NCBI GenBank assembly: GCA_000332255.1
Contig: KB235926.1
Location: forward strand, 2,594,333-2,658,332
Source: a cyanobacterium PCC 7702
GTDB taxonomy: Bacteria > Cyanobacteriota > Cyanobacteriia > Cyanobacteriales > Nostocaceae
Direction: 5' to 3'
DNA length: 64,000 nucleotides
A model generated the notes under the pieces. The model made no database searches, was not told where the DNA came from, and saw only the letters and a list, made by a program, of their open reading frames with translations. Shown here piece after piece: positions 28,322-37,540 of this stretch. A program made the translations under genes and the position numbers. Each line of letters opens with the position of its first letter. The first letter of the stretch is position 1.

Positions 28322-29233
28322 TTAAAGCGCTGATTTTCTTGTTAATAAAGATTTGGCAAAGAGATTAGCGATCGCCAATTCTGGATTTGGTGATTTTACT
28401 AAAGACTCACCTATAAGTACTGCAGATGCTCCTGCTTGACTGACTGCATCTAAGTCTTGTGAAGTATGTATTCCAGACTCACTGACAACTAAAATGTTGC
28501 GTTCTTGTAGTTCCTTACCCCGGACTTTTAAAAGTTCGTAAGTTGTTTGCAGCTGTACGGAAAAATTTTCCAGATTGCGGTTGTTGATACCTACAACAGA
28601 CACACCCTCTATAGCTAAAACGCGGTCAAGTTCTTCTAGGGTATGGACTTCGATTAAAGCTGCCATTTTTAAAGTATTGGCAATTTTCACAAAATATTGT
28701 AAGTCGCGATCGCCAAGGATGGCTGCTATCAACAGTACAGCATCGGCGCCTAGAACGCGCGCCAAGTACATTTGGTAGGGGTAGATCACAAATTCCTTAC
28801 ACAACAAAGGTAAATCTACAGCTGCACGGACTTTGGCTAAATTCTCAAAACTACCACCAAAAAACTTTTCATCTGTCAGCACTGAAATACAACTAGCACC
28901 ACCTTTTTGGTATTGAAGGGCGATCGCTGCTGGGTCAAAATTCGATCGTAGAAGACCTTGACTGGGAGAAGCTTTTTTAACTTCAGCTATTAATGCTGGT
29001 TTAGTTTTTGCTTGTCGCAGCGCTGCAACAAAGTCACGAGTTGGTGGCGCTTTGCTGATTTGCTGCTGCAGCTGTTGTAAAGGCTGCTTTTCGCGCATTT
29101 TCAGTACTTCTTCTTCTTTGTGCCAAACAATTTCTTCTAAGATATTTCTGGGTTCAGCATCGGGTAGGGCTACTTGATATCTCAAATTGGAAACCTCAAC
29201 AGCTGGATTTGGTGGACGGCGACGAATTTGCAT
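28322..29233 (-). CDS. trpC: Indole-3-glycerol phosphate synthase
   Basis: 303 residues, TIM barrel. Key blocks are [13 protein letters not shown] (catalytic Lys), [22 protein letters not shown] (catalytic Lys), [11 protein letters not shown] and [11 protein letters not shown]. It closes the indole ring of tryptophan from CdRP. The N-terminal extension of about 40 residues before the barrel is usual for cyanobacterial TrpC. It starts 44 bp after lpdA ends and so may be co-transcribed with it. Confidence 0.95.
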   Translation of the reverse strand: MQIRRRPPNPAVEVSNLRYQVALPDAEPRNILEEIVWHKEEEVLKMREKQPLQQLQQQISKAPPTRDFVAALRQAKTKPALIAEVKKASPSQGLLRSNFDPAAIALQYQKGGASCISVLTDEKFFGGSFENLAKVRAAVDLPLLCKEFVIYPYQMYLARVLGADAVLLIAAILGDRDLQYFVKIANTLKMAALIEVHTLEELDRVLAIEGVSVVGINNRNLENFSVQLQTTYELLKVRGKELQERNILVVSESGIHTSQDLDAVSQAGASAVLIGESLVKSPNPELAIANLFAKSLLTRKSAL

Positions 29234-29277
29234 ACCTATTGATGGCTAACAGTTATGTAGTTGTTACTAACTTTTTT

Positions 29278-30708
29278 TTAACTAGCAGCTGCTCGTTTGT
29301 ATGCTTCATCTAGCACTTCCGAGAGCGTGGGGTGGGCGTGAACTAAATAAGCAAGACTGTGAACCGATTGGCGGTTGGCGATCGCAGCAGAAGCTTCGTG
29401 GATCAAATCTGAAGCGTGGATACCGATAATGTGAACTCCCAGGACTTCCCCCGTATCACAACGGTAAATTACTTTTGCCATTCCTTCGGTTTCGTTTTCT
29501 GCCAAAGCTTTAGAATTTCCTTTTAGGTAACTTTTTGCCACTCCCACTTCAAATCCTTCTGCATTTCCTTTTTCCTTCGCTTGCGCTTCTGTGATACCGA
29601 CATAGCTAATTTCCGGATGGGTAAACGCTGCTGCGGGGATACTGCGGTAGTCTACTTCTTTATACCTGCCACAAATATTTTCCACAGCAACAATGCCTTG
29701 GGCAGAAGCAGCATGTGCTAGCATCATTTTGCCAGTAGAATCACCTATTGCCCACAAATGGGGTACTGGTTCCCCTGCGCTCAAAACAGCCATAGTATCG
29801 TTAACAGGTATGAAATTGCGGCGATCGAGTTCCACACCCACTGATTCCAAACCCAGATTTTGTGTGGCGGGAATGCGTCCTGTAGCTACCAAACAAGCGT
29901 CTACTTCTAAGGTGTCCACGTATTCTTTGGTTTTGAAATCAGCTAATTCAATCACCACTGGTGAACCCGGAGTTACTTTGCGAGCATAAGTTCCCACATA
30001 AGTTTCAATATCGCGGGGGGTAATTAGTATTCTTTCCGCAAGTTTGGCAATATCGCGATCGAATCCTGGCATTAATTGATCCAAGGCTTCGATCATGGTA
30101 ATTTCACAGCCCAAGGCTGAGTAAATGTCAGAAAATTCCAAGCCTATGTATCCGCTACCAATGATTGCTACCCAATCTGGCAGCCATTCTAACTTGACAC
30201 CGCGATCGCTAGTAAAAACGGTTTTATCGTCCACTTCAATCCCAGGAGGAACAAAAGGAATGGAACCGGGGGCGAGAATAATATCTTTAGCAGTAATAGT
30301 TTTTTCGCCGCTGCTGGTTATAACTGCAACCTTTTGTACGCCTGCAATTTTACCCCAACCCCGGATAATATCAACTCCAAGACGTTTGAGACTGTTCGTT
30401 AAGTCTCCTTGAATTTTGCTGACAAGATTGCCAGCGTGGTTGGCGATCGCTTGGCGATCGAAGTGCACGTCGCCAATTTGAATTCCCAACGCCTTGAGAT
30501 GATGGGCATTTTTTAACTCTCGTACCCGTCTGGAAGCTGCTAGCAAAGCCTTGGACGGTATGCAACCTCGATTGACGCAGGTTCCTCCCATCTCTGCTGC
30601 TTCCACAATAGCTGTTTTTAAACCGCAACTGACGGCGTGCAAGGCAGCTCCGTGTCCGCCTACTCCGGCGCCGATAATAACTAAATCGTAATCAAATCCT
30701 TGATTCAC
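29278..30708 (-). CDS. lpdA: Dihydrolipoyl dehydrogenase
   Basis: 476 residues. FAD motif [16 protein letters not shown], redox-active disulfide [17 protein letters not shown] motif [12 protein letters not shown], and the C-terminal His-Glu pair HAHPTLSE. It is the E3 component for pyruvate dehydrogenase and the glycine cleavage system in the cytoplasm. Normal length. The short gap to trpC (44 bp) suggests a shared transcript, a linkage seen in other cyanobacteria as far as I recall. Confidence 0.95.
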   Translation of the reverse strand: MNQGFDYDLVIIGAGVGGHGAALHAVSCGLKTAIVEAAEMGGTCVNRGCIPSKALLAASRRVRELKNAHHLKALGIQIGDVHFDRQAIANHAGNLVSKIQGDLTNSLKRLGVDIIRGWGKIAGVQKVAVITSSGEKTITAKDIILAPGSIPFVPPGIEVDDKTVFTSDRGVKLEWLPDWVAIIGSGYIGLEFSDIYSALGCEITMIEALDQLMPGFDRDIAKLAERILITPRDIETYVGTYARKVTPGSPVVIELADFKTKEYVDTLEVDACLVATGRIPATQNLGLESVGVELDRRNFIPVNDTMAVLSAGEPVPHLWAIGDSTGKMMLAHAASAQGIVAVENICGRYKEVDYRSIPAAAFTHPEISYVGITEAQAKEKGNAEGFEVGVAKSYLKGNSKALAENETEGMAKVIYRCDTGEVLGVHIIGIHASDLIHEASAAIANRQSVHSLAYLVHAHPTLSEVLDEAYKRAAAS

Positions 30709-31271
30709 GTTTGTTTCCCCGCATGCTTTGCCCTATTTATTCTTAATCGACTGAGCAATCAGTGCAAGTCCTTTTAATTTTAAAGTGTTGCCAAATCAAA
30801 TTGATTATTTCAGCTACCAGTGAGCCCCAAGTGCTATTCCTACAAGAAACACAGCTTCTTGTTTTCCGCTCCTACAGCAGTCAATATCTTCAAGTACCTT
30901 TTTTATCTTCCTCAAAGGAGGGTACTTTAGCCTTCCACCTACTTAGGAAAATTGCCTGCAAAGCTAGTACCACAAATTCAGATGTTCCTTTAACGTCTTC
31001 TCAAACCGTTCACCCGTAGATTTTCCTATAGGCAAACTACTTTGCTATCAAAGGACTGTGGAATTTTTGCTTGTCATGCCGCAATTATAACTTGCCAAAC
31101 TTTGATTTTTCCAGTTAAACTCGCCTTGCTTTATAACTTTTACCCGTACCAGTTCCTTGAGTCTTCCTATTGTTTGCGTGCTTTTTCTTTTTTTCCCTAA
31201 CCTTTCCTACCCTTCCAATTGCCAAAATCCCCATTGAGTAAGTGCACTTTTTGCAATTAACTATACTCACC
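30709..31271. other. Intergenic region, kinase gene to lpdA
   Basis: About 560 bp upstream of lpdA and beyond the end of the histidine kinase gene. It is pyrimidine-rich in its right half. No coding frame, tRNA or clear hairpin was seen. Confidence 0.5.
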
Positions 31272-32744
31272 TCAAACCTTAATTGGAATTTTAATCACAA
31301 ACTCAGTTCCTTCCCCAGGAGCAGAAATGCATTCTAAAAAACCATTGTGCTTTTTCACCACTATTTGATAGCTAATTGATAACCCCAATCCGGTTCCTCT
31401 CCCAACAGGTTTAGTAGTAAAGAAGGGATCGAATATTCTTTGTTTTACTTCTTCTGTCATTCCCAAACCATTGTCTGCTATTCTAATTTCAACATAACCA
31501 GTGTCTAGTGCTTTTGTACTGATGCGAATCATCCAATGGGGACGCCCAACACCAGCATCTGAAATTTTCTGTCTAGTAAGCTGGGAGTCAGCTTTTACCA
31601 TTGCTTCAGAAGGAGCATCAATAAAGACAGAAGGTAGCAAGCAGCTGGAAAAAGGAGAATGACTGTTTACCATTGCTTCTTCTAAAGCATCAATGGCATT
31701 ACTAATAATATTCATAAACACCTGATTAAGTTGCCCCGCATAACATTCTACTAAAGGTAGATTTCCGTATTCTTTTCTCACAGTAATTCCCTGACCTTTA
31801 GAATTTTCTTTGAGGCGATGTTGTAGAATTAATAGAGTACTGTCGATACCTTCATGAATATCAACTGCTTTTTTCTGCGCTTCATCCAAACGAGAAAAAT
31901 TCCGCAAAGAGGAAACAATTTCTTGAATGCGTTTGCTGCCTACTTTCATGGAATTCAAAACTTTTGGCAAGTCCGCAATTAAAAAATCTAAATCAATTTT
32001 CTCAATGAGATTTTTAATTTCTATTTTGGGTTTGGGATAATATTTCTGGTAGAGATTAATCAGGGCAAGTAAATCTTGAATATAAGAATTGGCATAATCT
32101 AAATTACCAGCTATAAAATTGATAGGATTGTTAATTTCGTGAGCTACACCAGCAACAAGTTTTCCCAAGGCAACCATTTTTTCATTTTGTACTAATTGTG
32201 CGTGATTGTCCTGAAGTAAGCGCAAATTGGTTGTAGCGATGCGAGATTGCTCTGTTGCTTGCTGTAATTGAGCCAGTGTTAAAACATGAATTTGAGAATG
32301 AGCTAAAAGCAGCTGGTGAAAGTCAATTAGTCTGTGTTTTCCTGATTCTAATGCTACTACTATTGGTTCGTAAACAAGTTCAGAAGAACGTTGTATAGCT
32401 ATTTGAGTAGCCTCCACAATCGTTGTGTTTTCAGAAATGATAAAACTTTCTGGTTGGAGCCAATTATAAAGTTTTTCGATAGGCTTATTCGAAAACAGGG
32501 CTAAACTATACGGACGGCTCATATATTCATAAAATTTTCGCCGTGAAATCATTCCTACGTAATGTTGGTCTTGGACTAAGAGGATTCCTGGTAATAAGGG
32601 TTTTTGTTCGAATAATTTAGCTAATTCCTCTACTGAACTATTTAGATCCATATAAATTTCCCAACCTGGTAGTTCTTGCAAAGAGGAATTTAAATTCAGT
32701 TTTAGCTGTACAATATTTTCTTTTTCAAGGGTATGGCTAATCAT
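31272..32744 (-). CDS. Cytoplasmic hybrid CBS-histidine kinase with duplicated insert
   Basis: 490 residues. The N-terminal half (about 15-160) looks like a CBS pair (LLPGILLVQDQHYVGMISRRKF and a second DFHQLLLAH unit), followed by a coiled linker, HisKA with the His in GVAHEINNPINF (about 200) and HATPase boxes ISNAIDALEE, ADNGLGM and GRGTGLGLSI. No membrane helix, so it is soluble. Between the N and G1 boxes there is an insert in which EEAMVNSHS is followed 24 residues later by SEAMVKADS, a 72-bp tandem duplication in the DNA (31593-31694). No adjacent response regulator. Confidence 0.85.
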   Translation of the reverse strand: MISHTLEKENIVQLKLNLNSSLQELPGWEIYMDLNSSVEELAKLFEQKPLLPGILLVQDQHYVGMISRRKFYEYMSRPYSLALFSNKPIEKLYNWLQPESFIISENTTIVEATQIAIQRSSELVYEPIVVALESGKHRLIDFHQLLLAHSQIHVLTLAQLQQATEQSRIATTNLRLLQDNHAQLVQNEKMVALGKLVAGVAHEINNPINFIAGNLDYANSYIQDLLALINLYQKYYPKPKIEIKNLIEKIDLDFLIADLPKVLNSMKVGSKRIQEIVSSLRNFSRLDEAQKKAVDIHEGIDSTLLILQHRLKENSKGQGITVRKEYGNLPLVECYAGQLNQVFMNIISNAIDALEEAMVNSHSPFSSCLLPSVFIDAPSEAMVKADSQLTRQKISDAGVGRPHWMIRISTKALDTGYVEIRIADNGLGMTEEVKQRIFDPFFTTKPVGRGTGLGLSISYQIVVKKHNGFLECISAPGEGTEFVIKIPIKV

Positions 32745-33181
32745 GTTTGTGCAGATGATTCATTGAAGTTAAAAAAAGAAATATTTCATAGCATTCAATC
32801 AGCTTACTTGCCAAAGAACTGACATGATTCTTAAAGAATTTAGTATAATACAATTTTTGTTAAGAAAATTAACAAAACCATAAAGAACGAAATAAATGAT
32901 TATGACTATATTTCACCACTCCAGGTTTGAAATCAGAGAAATCCCTTAATAACCTTTTGTTAATCTTTTGCTTGGTTGCTACAGGTGCTTTTCATCCGTC
33001 TGGTTTTCTCGCATTTTTGTATACTGGTGCGTTTTCCCAGCCGAGCCAGATGTAGAACTGATATAGGATATTTGTGAACTGCTGAGAATTTGCCCAAATT
33101 TTTTGAGTTAAAGTATATTCTGAATTTACTTTTGTGTTACACAAAGCGGTATATTCGTGAAGTCAGCGTCGGAAACAATCT
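32745..33181. other. Divergent intergenic region before the ParA-like gene
   Basis: About 440 bp between the divergent kinase and ParA-like genes; promoters for both are expected here. No further feature recognised. Confidence 0.5.
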
Positions 33182-33814
33182 GTGTCAAAAATTATTGCAA
33201 TCCTCAATGGAAAGGGGGGAGTTGGTAAAACAACTACCGCAGTTAATTTAGCTGCGATTTTTGCAGAAGAAAAAAAGGTACTTTTGGTAGATGCAGATCG
33301 TCAAGGTTCTGCTAGTTGGTGGTTTGGGCGCAATCTGAAAGGAATGGGATTTGACTTATTTCCAGCAAAGGATCCCGAAATTCTAGCAGATTTACGTAAG
33401 ATAGAAGGATACAGCTTGATGGTGGTCGATACGCCTCCAGCGTTAAACTCTCATACATTGGCAATAACAGTAGCGATCGCAGACTACCTTGTTTTACCCA
33501 CACCACCAGCACCAATGGATTTAGCTGTGCTTATCGACACAGTTACTAAAATAGTCACTCCTGCGGCCATTCCCCATCGGGTACTGTTAACCAAAGTAGA
33601 TACGCGAAGCTTAAAAGAAGCACTGGAAGCACAAAAAACTTTGACGCAACTGGGGATTCCCGCTTGCAAAAGCTTTATTCGTGCTTATCGCGCTCACGAA
33701 CGAGCAGTTCTAGAAGGTGTGGCGATCACTCAATGGCGCGGGAAAAATGCACAAGAAGCACAGTTAGATTATCGTCGCGTGGCTGAGGAATTACAACGTG
33801 ATTGGAGGAGATAA
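33182..33814 (+). CDS. ParA-family ATPase, candidate McdA (carboxysome positioning)
   Basis: 210 residues, GTG start. The deviant Walker A motif is [11 protein letters not shown] with the signature lysine at residue 11; Walker A' is [13 protein letters not shown] and Walker B is VVDTPPA. ParA-type ATPases move or space cargo on the nucleoid. The next gene, 5 bp away, encodes a coiled-coil protein with the marks of McdB, so this may be a type 2 McdA (signature lysine present) that spaces carboxysomes. An orphan plasmid-type ParA is the alternative. Cargo cannot be proven from sequence. Confidence 0.75.
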   Translation: MSKIIAILNGKGGVGKTTTAVNLAAIFAEEKKVLLVDADRQGSASWWFGRNLKGMGFDLFPAKDPEILADLRKIEGYSLMVVDTPPALNSHTLAITVAIADYLVLPTPPAPMDLAVLIDTVTKIVTPAAIPHRVLLTKVDTRSLKEALEAQKTLTQLGIPACKSFIRAYRAHERAVLEGVAITQWRGKNAQEAQLDYRRVAEELQRDWRR

Positions 33815-33819
33815 AAATC

Positions 33820-34398
33820 ATGGCTAGAAAACGTCCATCTGTATCCGATATGATCCAAGAAAAAGTACAAAATACTTCTACCGGCGAATCCGTCATTGAT
33901 ATTACCGCTAAAGAGATTACACAGGAAGAATCTTCTACTGAACTAGAAATCACCGTCAAACAATTACAAGAACATTTAGAAAATACCCGCGAAAATCAAG
34001 AAAAATTACAGCAACAAATTCAGGAATTACAATCTATATTATCGACAAAAGAAGCTACGATCAAAAATCTCCAAAGTTCCCTAGAAACAATGCAAAATAG
34101 TGAAGAAAATCTTCGGCAAAAAGTTCAGGAATTACAATCAGCTTTATCTGAAAAAGATGTATTAATAGAACGTCTAAATCAAGAGCTACAGGAAGCCAAA
34201 CAAGCAGCTCTAAAACTTGCAGAAGCTAATTCTAAGCTGATGGAAGAAGCTCAGCTTTCCAAGAAACAAAAGGAAATTTCTAAACCAGTAAGCTACAAAA
34301 AATCCTACCGCGCCATCGAAAAAATACCACCCACACAACCTCAAGCTCAAGAATCAACGGATTCTGCGGATTCTGCTCCCATGTGGTTACTTGATTAA
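33820..34398 (+). CDS. Coiled-coil partner protein, candidate McdB
   Basis: 192 residues from ATG 33820, which has GGAGGAG in front; a TTG at 33802 overlaps the upstream gene. The first 45 residues are polar and probably disordered, the middle (about 46-150) is a Gln/Glu/Lys-rich coiled coil with near-repeated LQ..LEN and QELQS units, and the C-terminus is short with the only Trp of the protein in the last five residues (MWLLD). That layout, with one tryptophan at the very C-terminus, is what has been described for McdB. Homology cannot be seen directly because McdB proteins diverge strongly. Confidence 0.7.
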   Translation: MARKRPSVSDMIQEKVQNTSTGESVIDITAKEITQEESSTELEITVKQLQEHLENTRENQEKLQQQIQELQSILSTKEATIKNLQSSLETMQNSEENLRQKVQELQSALSEKDVLIERLNQELQEAKQAALKLAEANSKLMEEAQLSKKQKEISKPVSYKKSYRAIEKIPPTQPQAQESTDSADSAPMWLLD

Positions 34399-34720
34399 AA
34401 TTAAAATTAGCTAACTAAACTGCAGTACTGCTTGGCTTCTTTGTTGATAAAGCAGTGCTGGCGATCGCTTTGGTACGGAAGAAATCTACGAGCAGTTTCT
34501 TATCCGCATAATTACTTAGAAATAGCTGTTGGTAAGCGTAGCAAATTTTCAAAGCATCCAAACCATGGATTTATGGCAACTACTTTTGAAAAGATTGTTG
34601 AAATTATGGATATTTACTAACTACGGTGAAGTCAACAAAATGATATTAATAAAGTAAAGTAGCACAGCTAGCCACCAATGGGAATGCTATTCAGTGATTG
34701 GCAAGGATTAGGATAGACAA
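34399..34720. other. Short intergenic region with a doubtful 62-residue frame
   Basis: A frame at 34432-34620 encodes 62 residues with fairly natural composition (ending EKIVEIMDIY), but no ribosome site or known domain. It may be a gene remnant. Otherwise nothing is seen before ilvE. Confidence 0.3.
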
Positions 34721-35638
34721 ATGTATAATTTTTTACCAATAGCCTACTTCCAGGATAAATTTGTACCTTTTGCGGAAGCAAAAGTTTCCATCGCAACCCA
34801 TGCTCTACACTACGGAACTGGCGCTTTTGGTGGAATGCGCGGTATTCCTGACCCACAAGATCCTACAAAAATCTTGTTGTTTCGCTTGGACCGTCACTGT
34901 CAAAGGTTAAGTCAAAGCGCTAAATTTCTACATTACAACTTACCGCCTGAAAAAATTAAAGAAGCTATAGTTGAATTTGTGAAAAAAAATCAACCAAATA
35001 CCTCCTTCTATATTCGACCTTTTATTTTTACTTCGGATTTAGGAATTGCTCCCAGACTACACAACATAGAGAGAAGTTTTGCTATTTACGGAATTGAATT
35101 AGGTGATTACTTATCTCCACAAGGAGTTAGCTGTCGCATTAGTTCCTGGCGCAGACAAGAAGATGCTAGTTTCCCACTGCGTGGAAAAATAAGTGGAGCG
35201 TACATTACTTCTTCTCTGGCGAAAACAGAAGCTTTTGAATCTGGGTTTGATGAAGCGATTTTGATGAACTCGCAAGGAAAAGTGAGTGAAGCTTCTGGAA
35301 TGAATGTTTTTATTGTCAGAAATGGAAGAATAATTACTCCCGGATTCGATCAAGACATTCTCGAAGGAATTACCAGAGATAGTATTTTGACAATTGCTCA
35401 AGATATGGGAATTCCAATTCAAGAAAGAGCAGTGGATAAGTCAGAGCTTTTTATAGCAGATGAAGTTTTTCTCAGCGGTACGGCAGCTAAAATTGTTCCC
35501 GTAACAAGAATTGAAAATTATTACTTACCAGAATCTAGACCTATTACCGAAAAATTACGAGAAAAACTAACAGCAATTACAGAAAATCGAGAACCTAATT
35601 ACCGCGATTGGATATCTTCCATTTCTATTCTATCTTGA
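34721..35638 (+). CDS. ilvE: Branched-chain amino acid aminotransferase
   Basis: 305 residues of the fold-type IV PLP aminotransferases. HALHYGTGAFGGMRG, the PLP lysine region KISGAYITSSLAKTEA, and EASGMNVFIV, EGITRDSI and FLSGTAAKIVPV are the family blocks. It makes leucine, isoleucine and valine from their keto acids with glutamate. The last 40 bp overlap the end of the convergent hydrolase gene. Confidence 0.92.
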   Translation: MYNFLPIAYFQDKFVPFAEAKVSIATHALHYGTGAFGGMRGIPDPQDPTKILLFRLDRHCQRLSQSAKFLHYNLPPEKIKEAIVEFVKKNQPNTSFYIRPFIFTSDLGIAPRLHNIERSFAIYGIELGDYLSPQGVSCRISSWRRQEDASFPLRGKISGAYITSSLAKTEAFESGFDEAILMNSQGKVSEASGMNVFIVRNGRIITPGFDQDILEGITRDSILTIAQDMGIPIQERAVDKSELFIADEVFLSGTAAKIVPVTRIENYYLPESRPITEKLREKLTAITENREPNYRDWISSISILS

Positions 35639-36519
35639 CTAAAACGTAAAATTTGCTGCGCGGTAATTTGCGGTTGCTCTAGGTGAGGAACGTGACCGCA
35701 ATCTTTAATCCAGATCAGCTTGCTATTGGGGATTGCTCTTCGAAAACGTTTAGCATCACCAGTACCGAGAATGCGATCGCTATCACCCCACAAAATCAGC
35801 GTTGGTTGCTGAATTTCTCCTAGTTTTTTGAATCTAAAAGCACCATAACCACCACTTTTAGTAAATGCAATGATAGCTTGATTCCAGTTAGTACATTCTA
35901 GGTGTAATCCTGCGCACAACAAAGCATCTAAGGAAGCGAGGTTTTTATTTTTGAATGTCGAACGAATAATGCTTTGGCGCACCTTAGAAATGCGTAGAAA
36001 ATTGGACGCTAAATAATCTAAGGGTGGAAACATCAACTGGCTGAGGGGCGATTTTTCCACTAAACCAGCGCTAGCGATGAGTACAAGCTTTTTTACCAGT
36101 TTTGGGTAAGTCAGGGTGAAATCAATCGCCGCTGCTCCTCCCATGGAAGCTCCTACTAAAATTACAGGTTGGTTAATAAGAGCTTTCCAGAAATAATAAA
36201 GATGGGTTTTGATGTCAGCGGTTGTAAACTTTAAATTTTTTGGTCTCTCCGTAAATCCAAAACCTAACAGATCTACCGACCAGGTTTCATTGTTTTCTGC
36301 TAACAACGGTAAAAGGCGACGGAATTCTAAAACCGAACTGTCGAAACCATGGATGAGCAAAAAAGGTGTTCCACCACTACCGCTATGCACGTATGTGGTG
36401 AGAATCGGTTTTGGACTGAGGGGAGTAGTTATAGCTGTTTGTTTGATATTTTGCGCTAAAGCAATGGAAGTAGATTCTGTTAGTCGCTTGGCTGCAGTGG
36501 GAATAAAACTAGGAAACAT
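35599..36519 (-). CDS. Alpha/beta hydrolase
   Basis: 306 residues. Family marks are LLIHGFDSSVLEF (oxyanion HG), the nucleophile elbow GASMGGAAA, the acid in LWGDSDRILG and the catalytic His in DCGHVPHLEQP. The N-terminal 40 residues are polar and unlike a signal peptide. Substrate unknown; esterase or lipase-like activity is likely. Its 3' end overlaps ilvE by 40 bp on the other strand. Confidence 0.85.
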   Translation of the reverse strand: MFPSFIPTAAKRLTESTSIALAQNIKQTAITTPLSPKPILTTYVHSGSGGTPFLLIHGFDSSVLEFRRLLPLLAENNETWSVDLLGFGFTERPKNLKFTTADIKTHLYYFWKALINQPVILVGASMGGAAAIDFTLTYPKLVKKLVLIASAGLVEKSPLSQLMFPPLDYLASNFLRISKVRQSIIRSTFKNKNLASLDALLCAGLHLECTNWNQAIIAFTKSGGYGAFRFKKLGEIQQPTLILWGDSDRILGTGDAKRFRRAIPNSKLIWIKDCGHVPHLEQPQITAQQILRFSQDRIEMEDIQSR

Positions 36520-36591
36520 AGGTTCAGTTTACCTTGAATACTGCTAGTTCTTCAGTTTAAATTGCCTAAAAGACGATTTTTTTTAAATTCC

Positions 36592-37155
36592 ATGCTTTCT
36601 GAACGCTTTACCCAAGCTCTTGTTTACACTAGCCAATTGCATGCACATCAAGTTCGCAAAGGATCGGGGGTTCCCTACATAGCTCATTTATTAGGTGTTG
36701 CTAGTATAGCTTTAGAATACGGAGCAAATGAAGATGAAGCCATAGCAGCGCTTTTGCACGACGCTATTGAAGACCAGGGTGGCGCTGCTACGCGGGAAGA
36801 AATTCGCCGCCGTTTTGGCGACAATGTTACAGCAATCGTGGATGGCTGTACCGATGCCGATACTATACCCAAACCCCCGTGGCGAGAACGTAAAGAAGCA
36901 TACATTACTCATCTGGCGACAGCTTCCCCTTCTGTATTACTTGTAGCTGCTGCAGATAAACTTTACAACGCCCGATCTATTCTCAAAGATTACCGTGTTT
37001 TTGGTGAATCTGTTTGGCAACGTTTTCAAGGAGGTAAAGAAGGTACCCTTTGGTATTATCAAGCCTTAGCAGCCGCTTTTCGCCAGCGCGGGCCTCATCC
37101 GCTGTTTGAGGAGTTAGAACAAGTAGTGGCTCAATTACAATTATTAAGTCGTTGA
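36592..37155 (+). CDS. HD-domain metal-dependent hydrolase (RelA/SpoT-like)
   Basis: 187 residues from ATG 36592; an upstream TTG at 36562 adds ten residues. The HD domain is like the hydrolase half of RelA/SpoT: HQVRKGSGVPYIAHLLGVA (first His), LLHDAIEDQGG (the HD pair and ED), and AAADKLYNAR (second Asp). It may hydrolyse (p)ppGpp (a Mesh1-like small hydrolase) or another nucleotide; the ED after the HD pair fits ppGpp hydrolases. No synthetase domain. Opens divergently from the hydrolase gene. Confidence 0.82.
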   Translation: MLSERFTQALVYTSQLHAHQVRKGSGVPYIAHLLGVASIALEYGANEDEAIAALLHDAIEDQGGAATREEIRRRFGDNVTAIVDGCTDADTIPKPPWRERKEAYITHLATASPSVLLVAAADKLYNARSILKDYRVFGESVWQRFQGGKEGTLWYYQALAAAFRQRGPHPLFEELEQVVAQLQLLSR

Positions 37156-37540
37156 AATAAAGTTATTTTTCATCTACGACTGATTCGGAAGGCAGCAAGC
37201 AATATACGCCTACAAAGCAACAAGAGCTTTGGAGGGATAAAAGTCCCACGCTAGAATCTTTGCCAACAGCGTGGGATACATGAACAAAAAGTGCTTGTTA
37301 AGCCTTGCCGGCATAATAGGGAGGCAAGTTAGTTCCAGGGACTCTAGCGAAGGAAAACCTCCTGTCAAGTCTTCTTTTAGGAGTCTACAACCAAGATAAG
37401 TGGCGTAGGAATCCATACCATCATGTTTGATTGGTTTGGTAGGATGTCACAGCTAGCTGCTAACGTTCGTATCCGATGGGATACCAAAAGTCGCGCTTGT
37501 TGTCTACACTCAACGCAAAGTGCGGTAGTGCAAGAGTCTG
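37156..37540. other. Intergenic region with a strong inverted repeat
   Basis: About 385 bp. A perfect 9-bp inverted repeat lies at 37244-37276. A frame on the minus strand (37210-37416, 68 residues) overlaps it and has no ribosome site or family resemblance; I treat it as non-coding, possibly a mobile-element remnant. Confidence 0.4.
37244..37276. repeat. Perfect inverted repeat TCCCACGCT/AGCGTGGGA
   Basis: TCCCACGCT (37244-37252) pairs with AGCGTGGGA (37268-37276) around a 15-base loop. Hairpins of the form CCCACGCT...AGCGTGGG occur near the right ends of IS200/IS605-type elements in cyanobacteria (remembered). No tnpB reading frame is next to it, so at most this is a remnant. Confidence 0.45.
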
